Of a stretch of 64,000 nucleotides of DNA, positions 1 to 11,869 are shown piece by piece. The stretch covers positions 5,425,966 to 5,489,965 of the forward strand of contig CM020514.1 of the NCBI GenBank assembly GCA_009823395.1. Reading direction: 5' to 3'. Every line of letters starts with the position of its first letter. Position 1 is the stretch's first letter. The position numbers and the translations under genes are program-made. The notes below the pieces were generated by a model. The model ran no database searches. It was not told the DNA's origin and was given only the letters and a program-made list of their open reading frames with translations. Origin of the DNA: Thamnaconus septentrionalis. Its lineage: Eukaryota; Chordata; Actinopteri; Tetraodontiformes; Monacanthidae.

Positions 1-920
1 GTTTTTTGTTAAACTCCCCATCTCCTTGGTGGTTTTTTTTTTATATTAAGAGTGGTTTTCAGACCAGGATATTGTTGATGAACACCATGGTGTCATCAGC
101 AAATATGAACCAAATGGTGATTTTAACTCTTAGAAAGTGCAGGTTCAGGTAAAAACTGGTTAAAGCAAAGGACAAAGCACACATCCTTGGGTTACTCCAT
201 TATTGGCAAAAGCTCGGATGAAATGTTCCAGTCAACATTAACTTGTGGACTAAAAAGTCCACATTTGTTGAGATTAGTAAATCGAAAGGCAGCCTTGCTT
301 TGGAGTGTTTTTTTTTTTTTTTTTTTGCTCTTCTAGTAGTACAGCAGTATTCAGCTCTTCTGTGTTTCCTTTATCTGCAAAGTAGCGTGGGTCAACTGCA
401 GGCCTGCAATCATTTAGTCCTGTGGTGATAGTATCTTTGCAATAATAACATTTTTGTGGTTGCTTTGAGGGCCACAAAGCAGACTGTGGCGGTTGGCCAA
501 CTTGGATAGCCAGTCTCACTAAAAGTGTGCTGAGGTCCGGGCTAGAGTCAGTCTGGGGAACCGGTGATTATATGGGCCCTGCAGTCATGGGAGCCCCCTG
601 AGAATGCCGTTATTAATACGCTATGTACATGTATGGGACGAGGCCCCAAACTGATTTTTAGTTATAGGGCCCTGCTTGCTGCGCCCCTGGTGTCAGTTGA
701 GGGGCAGACAATGCTGGGGACTATGTCACCCCTGCCAAAAAAGGGGCGTAGAAGAGATCTAGCTCCCCAGCCAAGGTGGCACAGCACTTTTCGGAGGGAG
801 ATGTTGTTCTCTTATCGTCTAAGACTGGCTTGATGCCCTCCCACACCTCCTGGGGATTCGCAGGGTTGGTTAAAATTGGCCTCAATCCACCTTTTGCGTT
901 CTCATTTGACGCCAATTTAC
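1..920 (-). mobile_element. Degenerate LINE reverse-transcriptase remnant
   Basis: Read on the minus strand, broken frames resemble the linker and reverse transcriptase of fish L2/jockey-type non-LTR retrotransposons. From 915 down to 721 a frame holds NPQEVWEGI and later LDLFYAPF, like the stretch just before the RT domain in these elements. Near 480 the peptide LNDCRP resembles the family's LNDYRP. At 198-178 lies GVTQGCV, the RT motif usually written GxPQGCxLSP, and at 103-89 lies FADDT, which contains the catalytic Asp pair. The last two motifs are in different frames, and a poly(T) run at about 308-326 splits the frame, so the copy is dead. It runs off the left edge of the window. Superfamily assignment is by motif recognition; the clade name is inference. 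Confidence 0.75.
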
Positions 921-1620
921 CCCCGACAAATGTGCATTTTGGCGCCTGGTGTTATTTGGAACTGCAAGAATTCTTCTTTATTTTCCTTCGTATCGACTGT
1001 CGGTGACTCAATAACAATTCCATCAATTTACGGGGCTGAAACTTACTGAAAATGAAAGTCTGAGAGTCATCAGTGAATTATCCGACACATTCGCCCCCCC
1101 AAAAAAAAAAACGAAAAAAAACTGGAGTTATTATTTCCCCCAAATGTAGCAGTCCCTAATCCGTTTAGCGGAGACGCCAGGCGGCAAATAAAAGCACAAA
1201 TCGCCGTGAAGAACGTCGGGACACAGTCCCATGAATCAATAGCAGCGCCGGACAGGCGGCATCAGTCATAAGCGGCTCAATATAAACAGAGCGGGATTGA
1301 ATGTTGGGAGGGAGACACTGCTACTGATATGTCACTTGGGCCCTGTAACGGCCACGAAACGTCGCCCTGAATTAGGTCGCCGGGCCCGCGGGGCGCCTCG
1401 CGGTCACACGGGTGTCGGCACCCCGGGGACTTTGTGACGGCCTCCGGTCACGACATGCGTGCTGTGCGATGCCGTGCGCTGCGGCGGCGCCTTGGAGGAG
1501 CTAACCCGGAGCCACGGTGTCATAAAGTTGTCGAGGAGTTTTTAATCTTGCGACACAAATTTGTGTAAAGCAGAATTATTCATCTTTTTGGAGAGAGAAA
1601 AATGAAGACTCTTAATGTCG
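921..1620. other. CpG-rich unique tract, possible regulatory DNA
   Basis: No gene is visible. From about 1180 to 1520 the sequence becomes GC- and CpG-rich, with clusters such as CCGGGCCCGCGGGGCGCC near 1380-1400, and is flanked by AT-rich DNA. A short A-run lies at 1101-1121. CpG retention in a fish genome can mark a promoter, enhancer or unmethylated island, but no TATA box, start codon context or splice signal decides among these. Confidence 0.35.
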
Positions 1621-2430
1621 GAGTTGGTATTTATTAGTCGTAGCAGGCAGATCAACTCTTCTTCCTCTTCTTTTTTTGCTTTAAAGATGTTAAATTCTTT
1701 ATTTTTCACAGTGAAATAAGCTAATTAAAAAGGAAAACGTACACAACACATTTTTGTTTGTTCTGCTGCGATAACGGGCCACCGGAAACAATGCTGCAAG
1801 TGCCATTGCAAGTGGCCCTGCCCTGTTGCCGAACTGCTGGCTTCTATTTGAGGGTGAAGCAGAAGGGAGCCACGACAGGATTATGCTCTCGCTGAATTAA
1901 CACCTTAAAGTGCCACTTCCTGTAACTCAGAGCCTCCCGTCCTGGGGGCGCTTTACTCCCCGCGCTCAGTGTGTATTTCACCGCATGTTAAATATTTCCA
2001 GCTGTCATGTGTTTTCATACAAAATGATTCTGTGCGTATTTAATGCATATTTCATGGTCCAGCGGGAGCCAGGTGGCACATCTGGGGTGCATTTCAACTC
2101 AAGAAGCAGCTCTTGATTGTTTCTTTCATTTTTTTTTTGTTTTCCTTACGACCCGATTCCCTTTCCTATTTCCCTTGCACATGATACAGCCTCCGGCTGG
2201 ATTTGTTATGTTATTCCTTTTAAAAAGCGACTGAGGTTTCTGTCCGTCATCTCCCGCGACTCGACTGCATCCGTCACGGACCAGCGCTGCGACGCAAAGT
2301 GGAGCGAAGCAGCATTTAATGACACTTTTTAGAGAAAAAAAAAATCCGACACATAACAGTGTGTAACAGGACTGTGCTGTAATAGTAAAAAAAAAAAAAA
2401 AGCAACGCGGAGCAGGATTTTGCATAATAA
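1621..2430. other. Non-coding stretch, no feature recognised
   Basis: Mixed-composition DNA with T-rich and A-rich runs, including poly(A) at about 2386-2401. Short open frames here (at most 114 codons) show no family resemblance and contain homopolymer-derived Lys or Phe runs. Nothing supports a gene. Confidence 0.5.
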
Positions 2431-2700
2431 AAAGGAATTTTGGCGGCAGGGCGGCGAGGGTGCTGCGCAATCATCTTTCACCGGGAGATTATGTACGCCA
2501 TCAAGCACGTCACGCGACGCACGGAGGAGGCTGCAATTAGCTGGTAATTATCCTGATCACCGCCCGGTCACCATTAACTATAAACCCCCCCACGCACCCC
2601 ATTCTTCATTATTAATGCAGTTGCTAATTACTTCAGGAAACATAACACGGCTTCACAGTAACAGTAGTTTCATGAGGTGGATAGGAATCCATTATATTTA
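2431..2700. promoter_or_regulatory. Candidate conserved non-coding element
   Basis: A complex, repeat-free block with closely spaced homeodomain-type cores (CAATTAGCTGGTAATTA near 2535, CATTAACTATAA near 2572, TAATTAC near 2625). The density of TAAT cores in otherwise non-AT-simple sequence is typical of developmental enhancers. This is inference from motif content; conservation in other fishes was not tested. Confidence 0.3.
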
Positions 2701-3140
2701 GATTTGTCTTGATGTATTTATCCTGTCGGGTTTTTTATTTATTTATTTTTTGGGGGGTGGGGTTATGAATGGCCGTTATTTTTTATAAGTGGGTCACCAT
2801 GTTGACTTGGACAGGCAAGGGTGTCTCAAAACTATTGCAAAATGTTCAGAAGAAAAATGTCAGAGATTTCAGAATTTGTTTTGTCTCTTGTAAATGGTGC
2901 CATAAACCATAAATTTCCAGCATCGTTTGTCTCACTTATATATATATACAAAGTTCTGAAAGGGGAGGCAAAACAAGGTGATGGGCAAAATGTGAGGATT
3001 CTGTCCGGGTCCTGTGTTATTTTTGATAACCTTGTCTTGTTCTGTTCAGTTTGTCTCATATTCGTGTATATATTTAGGATTTCATCATTTATATCTTGTT
3101 GGAATTATGTCTGGTCTTGTCGTGCTCTGCATTATCATAC
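2701..3140. other. Non-coding stretch, AT-rich
   Basis: AT-rich sequence with a short TA run at about 2937-2948 and a G-run near 2751-2762. No gene or known repeat is recognised. Confidence 0.5.
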
Positions 3141-3430
3141 TGTCATGGGTTAAAGTGCTTCATGTTTATTTTCAGTGTTTCACGTTGCCTCGTCTTCACT
3201 TCCTGTTTTGTCTTGTGTCAACCACCTTCCTCTAGTTTCACAGCCTGACTTCCTCCCTGTGTTAGTTTTTCACCTGCGTCTGGTTGTCTTCCACGACCCT
3301 GGCGGGTCTCACCTGTGTTCTGTTCTGTATAAATAGTCCTGGTCTCCCTTTGTCTGAGGTCTGGTTGTTGTCTTAAATATCTATTTAAGTATTTAGCGTT
3401 TCTCCATGTACTTGCTGTGACTTTTGATTT
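3141..3430 (+). mobile_element. LTR-like dispersed repeat, copy 1
   Basis: This stretch shares its layout with copies near 31 kb and 34.5 kb: a T/C-rich lead with CTTCCTGTTTTG, a CACCTG-rich centre (TCTCACCTGTGTTC at about 3308), a TATA-like box TATAAATA at 3328-3335, then AGTCCTGGTCTCCCTTTGTC. The TATA-like box inside a short pyrimidine-rich repeat resembles the promoter region of an LTR. No internal retrotransposon genes are present, so a solo LTR or fragment is the simplest reading. Family name unknown; it could instead be a non-autonomous DNA element. Confidence 0.5.
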
Positions 3431-4979
3431 AATTATGTTTTATGAGACATTTTTGTGTTCTAATCTTTCAAGTGAAGACTTTTGCTGTTGTTGAAAATAG
3501 GGCCCTCCCACATACCTAAACCTTATGAAGTGGTTCAACATATTAAAACATATGTTGCTCATCAAGCAAATTGACTTTCTTCAGACGGTCCCAACTTTGA
3601 ATTTCACATTTCATCAGTCACTTTTTTTTTTTCTTCAAAATTAGCATCTACATGGAAACCAAGCAGGAAAGTAGAGCACCCTGACCTTGAACAAATCACT
3701 GTCTCCAGAACTGCTGCAGCAAAGGCGCTTCTCCATGGATGACATCACACCTGCCTTCACCCTGCCTCCCATCCGCTGCCATCCTATTTGCTTCAGAATT
3801 GATTTGAATTGATTTGCGCTCGTCGGAATTGTGGCTCCGAGTCACCAAACAGAAACGGTGACTTAATGTGAGACGCCGTGGAGAACTGGATTGACTCTCT
3901 AAAATAAATAAATAAACTTGGCGGCTTGGATCTGAAGGTCTGCCTGCAGGAGGTGACTTTTGAAAATAATCACCCGCAGCCAGCCAGAGTCCACTGAATC
4001 ACCCCTCAAACTAACCTTTTTTTTAACACAGATTTGCGTTTCATTTATCTTCTTTTTTTAATGTTTCCATTTCCACGATTCACTCTTTTCAAATACAATT
4101 TTATTCCTGTATTTTCATTGTGTTAGCTTGAATGTGAAATTGTTTCCTGACTTTGTTTAAATTCTTATAGACCCCTGAGAGTGCGACATCCCAAAATATG
4201 TGCATGCAGCAAGGTATGCTCTGAAGAGAGAGCTGAATGCCTAGGCCCCGTTCCTTTTGTCTAATTTAACGAAATACGCAACAAATCATAAAGATCGGTG
4301 CCGTTCAGCTTGCTATTCTGATAAGTTCCTCTTAAAAAACAAAACAACCAAAGTTCTGACTTTCCTGGCAAAGCTACTGTCAACCAACACTCCATCCAAT
4401 CAGAATGTTGCTGTGCGATCACACTGGCGGCACACAAGCGAAGTTTAACAAAGCACCAGCGTTAGCAGAAACAAAGTTTAACACTCAGCAAAGATGGCTC
4501 GATGCCTTGTGGTGCTGTTGCCTGTGAAAATAGAACCAGCGGTGGTGTCAAATCTTTCTCAACACCTGCAGGATCTCATCCAATTCAACAAAACAGACGT
4601 CGTCTGTGGCTCTAAACACTCAAACACGGAAGACTGGAAAGACAGGGATGGCAGGACTTCCAACTTTAATACGCCAAAGCCAGATGTGACTTGCAGTTAG
4701 GGGCTAGCTAGAGCCAGCTACTGGCCACTTTCTGACATGGCCTACCCAATCTTTTAACAATGCTGGAGTAGGCAGCCATCACCTGATACTAATTTCCTGA
4801 GGTATTCCTTGCGATCCTTAATAGACAGCGAAAGCACACATTTATAAATATCCAGTGACGGACTGTTGGCATCCATGCTTTTTGCTGTTATGCAATGACA
4901 GTTTTTCACCCCGTGCTACACATTGCTAAGCTTGGAATCTTTGTACACCATTAAGTCTATAAGTTGTGTGTGTTTATGC
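3431..4979. other. Non-coding stretch, no feature recognised
   Basis: Mostly AT-rich unique-looking DNA. Two short open frames (4257-4448 and 4494-4700, plus strand) have no recognisable domain, no splice context and ordinary composition. Nothing else is seen. Confidence 0.5.
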
Positions 4980-5720
4980 ATGTCTGCCTGGCCCGCTGTT
5001 CTTTAACCCAGCGCCTTGCTTGGACATCTTGCGCTGAGTCCTCCTGACCGTGTCTGTCGGGATCTAAGCCGGGCAGCTGTTGTTGCTTATTTCCCCGTCA
5101 TCATTAACTTAATAAGCGCTATCGAAAGCTCTGAGAGTGTTTACTTGTGTTTAAGAGAGTGTAGCGCGGAGCAGGTGCTGCAGCCGCCGCCCTCCCCCGC
5201 CGCTACCCCCAGGGGACGGGGGGGGGGACATCCCTTCACCTCGGTGTCGCGCTCCCCAATAGACATCAGCTCGCAATCAATGGCGCCTCAAACTAAGTGC
5301 TGATCTTTGTCCGTGACAGTAACCGCGGACTTCTGCGACGAAACTCCAGCAAGCAGCCGAGAAAAACCTCGGCAAAAGAAGGAAAAAAAAAAAAAACTCA
5401 TCCTGCGCGGCGCGCGGCGGCCGAGCTCCTGTCACAAATGAGACATTGATTTGTGGGAGAGGAGCGAGTGAGTTCCGTCAATCCTATCTGGAGGGTCGGG
5501 AGGTCTCACTTGTTATTGGCACGGCGAGACATGACGGGGGAGTTCAGTCCTCCTCCCTTAAACGCTGTCGATACCGACTTGTCATGATGTGACGGCGAGG
5601 CGGAAGAGGGATTTACCAACTCCGGGAAGTCCGGCGCAAGTTCAGAGTTAGTCTGAGGTCGAAGTGGAGCCGACGCCCCCCCAATCGGCGGCTACTTTTA
5701 CCAGTCAATTTTCCATCTCT
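4980..5720. promoter_or_regulatory. Candidate regulatory block, GC-rich
   Basis: A complex block that changes from AT-containing sequence with TTAACTTAATAAGCGC (about 5105) to a CpG-rich core at 5150-5240 with GCCGCCGCCC, then AATCAATGG/ATTGAT-type motifs and further CpG-rich DNA to 5700. It lacks simple repeats apart from a C/G-run at 5200-5230 and an A-run at 5383-5396. It resembles conserved developmental regulatory DNA; the 95-codon frame across it has no family resemblance. Inference only. Confidence 0.3.
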
Positions 5721-7337
5721 GTGCTGGCCTTGCACCTCAAACTCACTGACAAGCAACAGTTTTAAGACAATAAAATGAGAACTTTAAGGAAAACTCCCGA
5801 CCTGGCTGCAAATATTTGCAAAACTTTACTTCGCTGTATATAGAACAGTTTTGCCGAATATGTTCCTCTTGTTAGCTTCTTTATTATCAATGCAACTGCA
5901 GATGAATGACAGCCAAATCCAGTGAACCAGAATCGGAATGAGATTACTCTATAGATTCCCAAGTAAGAAGCAAAGGAAATGAGAGGTGACAATGATCAAC
6001 GGAAGGAAATTAGATGCTGTAGACAAAAGTCAAAAGAGCTTTTGAGAGATCAGCAGTATGTACCTGTATGTATGTATAATTTCACAGTGCAGTTTTGAAT
6101 GACAGCATAGAAAAAAAAAATAGTCATTAAACAAAAAGTCTATTTATTGGACTACTTTATTCAGTTTATGGCATTAGGTTGGTAATAGGAACTCAACCCA
6201 ATGCATTTGAAAAACACATTTTGCACATATTTTTCAGATTGAGTTGTATTACCACCTTTCATGCTGCATGTGAGCAATTTATTCACCCTTCAGTCTTTCC
6301 TTTCCTGCTGAATTCATTACACCTGCATATTTAGCTAATGTCATCAGATCAAAGCAAAACACTTCAAATTGAAACCGTTTTGCAAAGGGGACAATTTTCA
6401 ATACTGACTTCTTCCTAAACTTTTACCTTTTACTCCATTTGGCTGTTGTATTTTTCATCTTAATGCGTAACGTAACAGACTAATACCTTGCTCACCATTG
6501 TGGCCAGGTGCTGGCTCCGCCCTCCGAGCCCTGAAGTCCTCTGCCCATAATTGGAAGGTGCAACAAAGCACGAGCGTTAGCGGGAAGATGAAACCCAGTT
6601 TCAGATTGGTGCCATCCAGCAGTGTAGGTGGGCTGGAGAGACGAAGACGTCCGGTTCCTTGGGAGGCGACGATGAATTTTGAAGTTTGGAAATGTGCTTG
6701 CAAGCAGCTTGTGTGTGAAAGATAACAAAACTCAATGAAGACAAAAAGAAACCCTGGATTCTCTCCACTGGCGGGTTTTTTTCATTTTAATGCGGGGGAT
6801 CGATTGAAGCTGTATAAAAGTCTGTGATGTTAAGAATGCTTTTATTAAAAAATAAATAAGTAAATAAAAAAAAATACCCGGACGGCATGCACGTTTTTAT
6901 CTCTTTTGAAGAAGAAAATGGATTCCACATGAAACCCGCTGCTTTGTTGTGTGATTGCTCCGGATTCGGCAACGGAAAACAAACAAATAGGGAAGAAAAA
7001 AATAAATCTTTGCTGAACAGCGTGGGAAAGTTTTCCAGGTTTGGAAGGTCTCAGCAGCTGCTTCCTGAAACAATAAACCACCCCGGGGGGGGAATGAAAT
7101 CACACCTGCAGGACCATCTCGCTTGCTAACAGCGTTCCAGAGAGGCAACGTGATATCCAGTAGGTGGTGGGAAGTGCTGTGGGTCTATTTTCTCTCCCGT
7201 TCCTCTGATTGCTATTTAATGCCAGAATCGTACCGAGAAGAAACTTCTGGAAGAAACAAACTGAAAAATGCAGCGTCGCCACTTTCCGGAGACACCCAAT
7301 TGCACTTCCGTAATTAAAACGACGGCAATAAATATTC
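5721..7337. other. Non-coding stretch, no feature recognised
   Basis: AT-rich DNA with scattered A- and T-runs. Several overlapping 60-130 codon frames occur on both strands, with no protein family recognised. Nothing else is seen. Confidence 0.5.
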
Positions 7338-7400
7338 ATCTTCTTTTCTTCTTCTTCTTCTTCTTCTTCTTCTTCTTCTTCTTCTTCTTCTTCTTCTTTT
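7338..7400. repeat. (CTT)n microsatellite
   Basis: About 20 units of a pure pyrimidine trinucleotide on the plus strand. It encodes poly-Glu or poly-Arg/Lys on the minus strand, which explains the apparent frames there. A mirror-repeat pyrimidine tract like this can form a triplex. Confidence 0.95.
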
Positions 7401-7664
7401 CCGGCTCCCGTCACGTTTGTTTTTGCTGGCAGCTCTGACTGGTGCTTGTTTGTCATCGTGGGGCTCCGTCGCCTCCGAGGGCTGCGCACTTAGACCTCCG
7501 GCCCACAGCAGGCGGCACACTTCACTTGCCGGTTGGAACGGAGACGGGGTGCAGACGGGACAGGAGTGATTTGCAGGGCTGAGGGCTGCGCTGCCTCTCC
7601 GTTCCCTTGTGAAGAAATCTGTAATTACAGCATTTAGAAGCACTTTCCTGACGGCTCTGTACTC

Positions 7665-7805
<141 letters not shown>

Positions 7806-8045
7806 ATTAATTTTTTTTAATTTTTTTTTTCGCCAACTCTCAGCTCAGCCTCGTCCCCTTACACATTCATTCATCATCTACTGTAGCTTTTTTTTTTGCT
7901 TTTGACCTTTTCCCCACCGCTTGTGTCATATGACTGTTTTATAATTTAGGTACAGTATGTTCTATTCATTTTTATTAATAAAACATTTTTTGGTTTTTTT
8001 CTTTTCTGTAGAACCACCTTTATCTATTTATGAGTTACTTTCATT

Positions 8046-8125
8046 TTTTGGAGTGTGGAAGGAAGCCAGAGTACAGGGAGATGACCCACTCATACACAGG
8101 GAGGACATGCAAACCCCACACAGAA
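8046..8125 (-). mobile_element. V-SINE central-domain fragment
   Basis: The segment matches the reverse complement of the V-SINE central domain seen in full at 37231-37603: GGAGTGTGGAAGGAAGCC, then ACAGGGAGGACATGCAAAC and CCACACAGAA. The tRNA-like head and L2-like tail are missing. A short AAT/ATA run follows at 8126-8150. Confidence 0.75.
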
Positions 8126-8150
8126 TAACAATAATAATAATAATGATAAT

Positions 8151-10363
8151 GTATAATTTAGTCATGACTTCTGGGACTGTCATTAAGCTGCATGTCTCGC
8201 AGTTCAGTAAGTTCAGCTGAGACTTTGCCAGTAAAATCCCGACATTAAAGGTTTACTGTATTCATCTTCACCTACTTCTTTATGAAGTTTATTATATTCC
8301 TTAAAAATGTAACAAAGTATCCCGGGTTTAAAATGCCACCGCCATCACGCTCAGTGGTGACTTACTTCAGTCGTCAATTACGACGGCCGGGCTTTTAGTT
8401 TCTGCTGTCATTAAAACGCCGCCTCGACTTCAGCGAGGGTGAGGAGGCTTTAACTCCCTGCAGACTGAAGTGGGACGTTTCGGAAGCATGCAAACCAGAA
8501 AAGAGGTTTAATTTGTATTTTTTTGTTAAAATTTTAAAGTCTAAAATTCAGGGGGCGTCCAACCGAGTGCAGCGGCCTCATCTTCGGCAGTAGACACGGC
8601 GATTAGAGGAGAGGATATTAGCTTTACGCAGGCGTCGGGGATGGAGGTGAGCACGCAGCGAGCGCCGCTAAGAGTGGAAATCTGAGCAGATCCTGCCCTA
8701 ATCGCATCTCGAATGGTTTGCACAGTTGTCAAGGCAGCAGACAAAACATCACTCCGAGCAAACAGGGCGGCGAAAGCGATGCTGCGCTACTTTTATCAAA
8801 CCGAGAGGCCGCGGTTGCATCGGCATGAGTCCGCAAACGTGCGCTCCAAGCCGAGAGTTCAGTCTCTGGTTCTGATTTCTCATTTTCAGAATCCAAGGAA
8901 ACTTGTTCCACAGAACCACAAAACACGGGACTTGAACCTCTGCTGCTCAGCGGATGACACTGAGCGAATGAGAAGGTGTTCTGAAGCATCAAAACTAATT
9001 TCAGAATCCTCTTCGACACGCGATTAATCGAGACAGATGGCAAAGTGGCTTTGCTCCAATCTGTGAAGCTGCCAAAAAAATAATAAATAAAAAAACCCAA
9101 TATGGTAGATTAATTGCATAGCCACTGTTCATGCCCTGCGTTGACCCTTCTCTGAGCGCTGATCCTTGTAGGTAAACTGCTAATGCCTCTTAAAGATTTC
9201 AGATGACCCTTCGCTACTGGAGCGCCTCGTGTTTGAAGGTTTGAAGATCTAGCGGCCAAAGGTTTCGCTAACGTCACCGAGTCGTTATTATCGTCAAAAT
9301 CGTCCGAGACCTGTTTGACGAGCAGCTGTGAGGTTGACTGCGTGGCTGGAATTCCAAAGACAAACTCTGCGTCCACGATGTCTTTGTTCGCTCTGGGAAG
9401 TTTGTGCAGGGAGCCGGTTTGTTTTGGTCAAGGGCGAAACCGCAACATGTACCCGCGAAACGACAGCAAAACGATTTCACGTACGTCCACGTTCGTGCTC
9501 CCCACTATGGAGGTCCCGTCAAAGCTGCACTGAGCAGAAATGATCCTAGCTCGGGTGATAATCAGTCCCGCCGATGAGAAATATCCCCTTGTTGCGGCGC
9601 AACTTCCCCCGACGAGCGGACCATGCGACGCGCTGTGACATCTGTGGCTTTGGCTTCCGCTCTCCGCCTGCGAACGCTGAAAGGTTTTCCTGAGTCTCCT
9701 GCTAATGCCACGGATTAACAGCTCAACACATTGTGGGCCCACAAATATTGTAACGTGTGAAGTGAACGCTGACAACGTGCCATTATCATGTCTGTGTTTG
9801 AGAGACACGTTCGACTTTTGCAGAGCGACGCGTCGGCACGTGGGTGTGCGTCGCCACTGAAGCTCTCAGCGCTGATGGGAGGCCCAGCTGCGAAAAACTG
9901 GATTAAAAAAAACAGGTTACATTATGCAGTTGTGTGCAATTTAGAACTTCTAGAAGAAATGAGTGATGGTTGAGCCTCTTGTCGTTGAATAACAGGCCGG
10001 TTCGAATAATCAGGAAGGTTCCTTCTTTCTAATTATGATGCAAATCGCAAAAATTACTCCGAGCTCCGCCGAGGCCGGCCGGCTATTGTTTTTGCTCCTT
10101 CACCACGTTCAATTACTGGCATTGGCGTGAGAGCCAACACTTTGCCTTGTCCAGACATGATGGATGGATATTTTCCCTCAGAGGAACAAAAAAAACAAAA
10201 AAAACTGGAGAAATAAAAAATTACAGTGGCAGCAGGTTTTGTGAGCAAAAAGGCCAAATTGTGTTGAGGGAGGCTTAAAATCCGGACAAATCCAACCAGC
10301 CTATCCGATTCATTAGGATGAATTTATGACAGATTTTTAACTAGAAATCTATGTCTATATATA
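8151..10363. other. Non-coding stretch, no gene
   Basis: Mixed-composition DNA. Frames of up to 126 codons (for example 9428-9808 on the minus strand) overlap each other on both strands and show no domain, so they are taken as chance. An A-run pair lies near 10189-10204. Nothing else is recognised. Confidence 0.5.
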
Positions 10364-10379
10364 CGTGTGTGTGTGTGTA
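10364..10379. repeat. Short (GT)n run
   Basis: Eight GT units preceded by a short TA run; a minor microsatellite. Confidence 0.85.
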
Positions 10380-10873
10380 TTCTTTTGTCTCAGACATTGA
10401 GGACTAGATGACTGGATGATTTTCCATACCCTGACAAGCGTTCAGGAACCTCTGTCTGCTTCAGAAGTGTCACCTGGTAGCGCAGTGTGACGTGTCTTAT
10501 AAGTTGTTACTACTGAGGCGTCATCGTCCTGTAAATTGTGACACGGAGACCTCCCATTTTCTTCCGGACGGCACGACAGCACTTATGCACCCTCATCCCG
10601 GTTCATCATCCTTGGGCCTCGCTTGCGGTTCACGACAAATCCCAAGGTCCCGATGCTGGTGCCCGTTGTCTTCCGAGCAGCATTCTGGTCCTGTGCCACA
10701 CCATCATGTTTTTTCCCTTTTTGCTTTTTGTTCATTTTCCCTTGTTGCTATCTCTGTTGTTGTTGCGTCTTGCCATTGTGCCTTGTATTGCTCTTGTTTT
10801 TCATCTTTTTTTTAATCCATTTTCTTCTCAATTTTCTTTTGGTGTTCTTGCTTTCTTGTGTGAAATCTTCTTT
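10380..10873. other. Pyrimidine-rich non-coding stretch
   Basis: The second half (about 10690-10860) is strongly T/C-rich and produces hydrophobic-looking frames on the plus strand; these are composition artefacts. It recalls the pyrimidine-rich lead of the LTR-like family but I could not align it convincingly. Confidence 0.45.
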
Positions 10874-10910
10874 GGGCCCAATCCCAGATTTACCCCTTGG
10901 CCCTACCCCT
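10874..10910. repeat. CCCAATCCC / CCCTACCCC repeat motif
   Basis: A 37-bp C-rich motif with alternating GGGCCCAATCCC, ACCCCTTGGCCC and TACCCCT units. I recall similar C-rich units in fish dispersed elements, and 12515-12685 has a GGAATTGGAATTCACCC segment of the same style. Assignment to a family is uncertain. Confidence 0.35.
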
Positions 10911-11000
10911 CTGTTTTTGTGCATTACGGTGAAGGTCCAGGTTATCCCAGTCTTCATAGAGACAGAGGCATAGGGTGAGGTAAAATGTGAGGTTGGTTCT

Positions 11001-11092
11001 CTATCTATCTTTCTATCCATCTATCTACCTACCTATCTATCTATCTATCTACCTACCTACCTACCTACCTACCTACCTACCTATCTATCTAT
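11001..11092. repeat. (CTAT)n / (CTAC)n compound microsatellite
   Basis: A 92-bp compound tetranucleotide tract: CTAT units, then about ten CTAC units, then CTAT again. It produces Ile/Tyr/Leu-rich apparent frames that are not genes. Confidence 0.95.
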
Positions 11093-11334
11093 GCTCTCTT
11101 TGCAACAGTTCGGTTTTGAATATTCAGATTTATATGGTGAAAATCAGACCCAAACCTTGTGACTTGGATCCAAGGGTTCAAGGCCAAAGGGATCATGGTA
11201 GTAAAAAAAAAAAAAAATTGGAAGTGTGCCTTCCTGTCTATTTGAGAATGATTCCTATTGAAAAATGATCTATAATCCTTCATGTCTGAGATAAAAGAAG
11301 ACAAACTGACGCTACACTGTACACGATTGGCCTG

Positions 11335-11525
11335 TATTTGTGTGAATTCGCTCCAGGCTCTCCGGCTTCCTCCCACGGTCCAAAACACAGTCGCGTTGGG
11401 CATATTGGCAACTATTAATTGTGCGTAGGTGTGAGTGTGGGCGGCGGTTTGTCTCTCTATGTGTCTCAGCGATAAACTGGGCCTTCGCCCCAAGACAGCC
11501 GGGATGAGCTCCAGCACCCTGTGAA
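11335..11525 (+). mobile_element. V-SINE 3' fragment
   Basis: Corresponds to the end of the V-SINE central domain (CTCTCCGGCTTCCTCCCACG at about 11355) and its L2-like tail (GCGTAGGTGTGAGTGTG, then TCTCTATGTGTCTCAGCGAT and AGCCGGGATGAGCTCCAGCA). The tRNA-like head is absent and the copy is diverged from those at 37 and 53 kb. Confidence 0.75.
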
Positions 11526-11869
11526 AACGAGAGCAGGAAGACGGGGAACCAAACAAACAAACTATCAATTCTTTTTTAATGTTTCAAAATACACAAAGTG
11601 TCCTGAAATGATTTTTTTTTTTAAAAATGATATAACTCGACCAAAAAAAAAAATCATTCTCATTCTGGCTGCTGATTCATGTTGGGGTTTTTGATTTTCA
11701 ACAACACTCCCTGAAGTAAAATTCTCTTGCGCAACCATGAGTCCCAGCGACAAGAATGTGGGGCTGCCACGGCGGCGGTGAAGTCAGTGACCTCGGAATT
11801 AGCTTCCACCGAGACAAATCTCCTCTCTCGGCGAGCGGAGCGCCCGAGTGGACGGCTAGACGCCGGAGG
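11526..11869. other. Non-coding stretch with A/T runs
   Basis: AT-rich, with T-run at 11612-11622 and A-run at 11643-11653, then a shift to higher GC content. No gene or known repeat. Confidence 0.5.

Noticed and set aside
244..263. 8-bp hairpin TGTGGACT / AGTCCACA
   Set aside because: Too short to be meaningful and inside the LINE remnant.
10690..10860. Possible further copy of the LTR-like family
   Set aside because: Only general T/C richness is shared; the diagnostic CACCTGTGT, TATA-like and GTCCTGCC words are absent.
11001..11092. Regularly spaced short repeats suggesting an array
   Set aside because: It is a simple tetranucleotide microsatellite with no unique spacers; not a CRISPR-type array.
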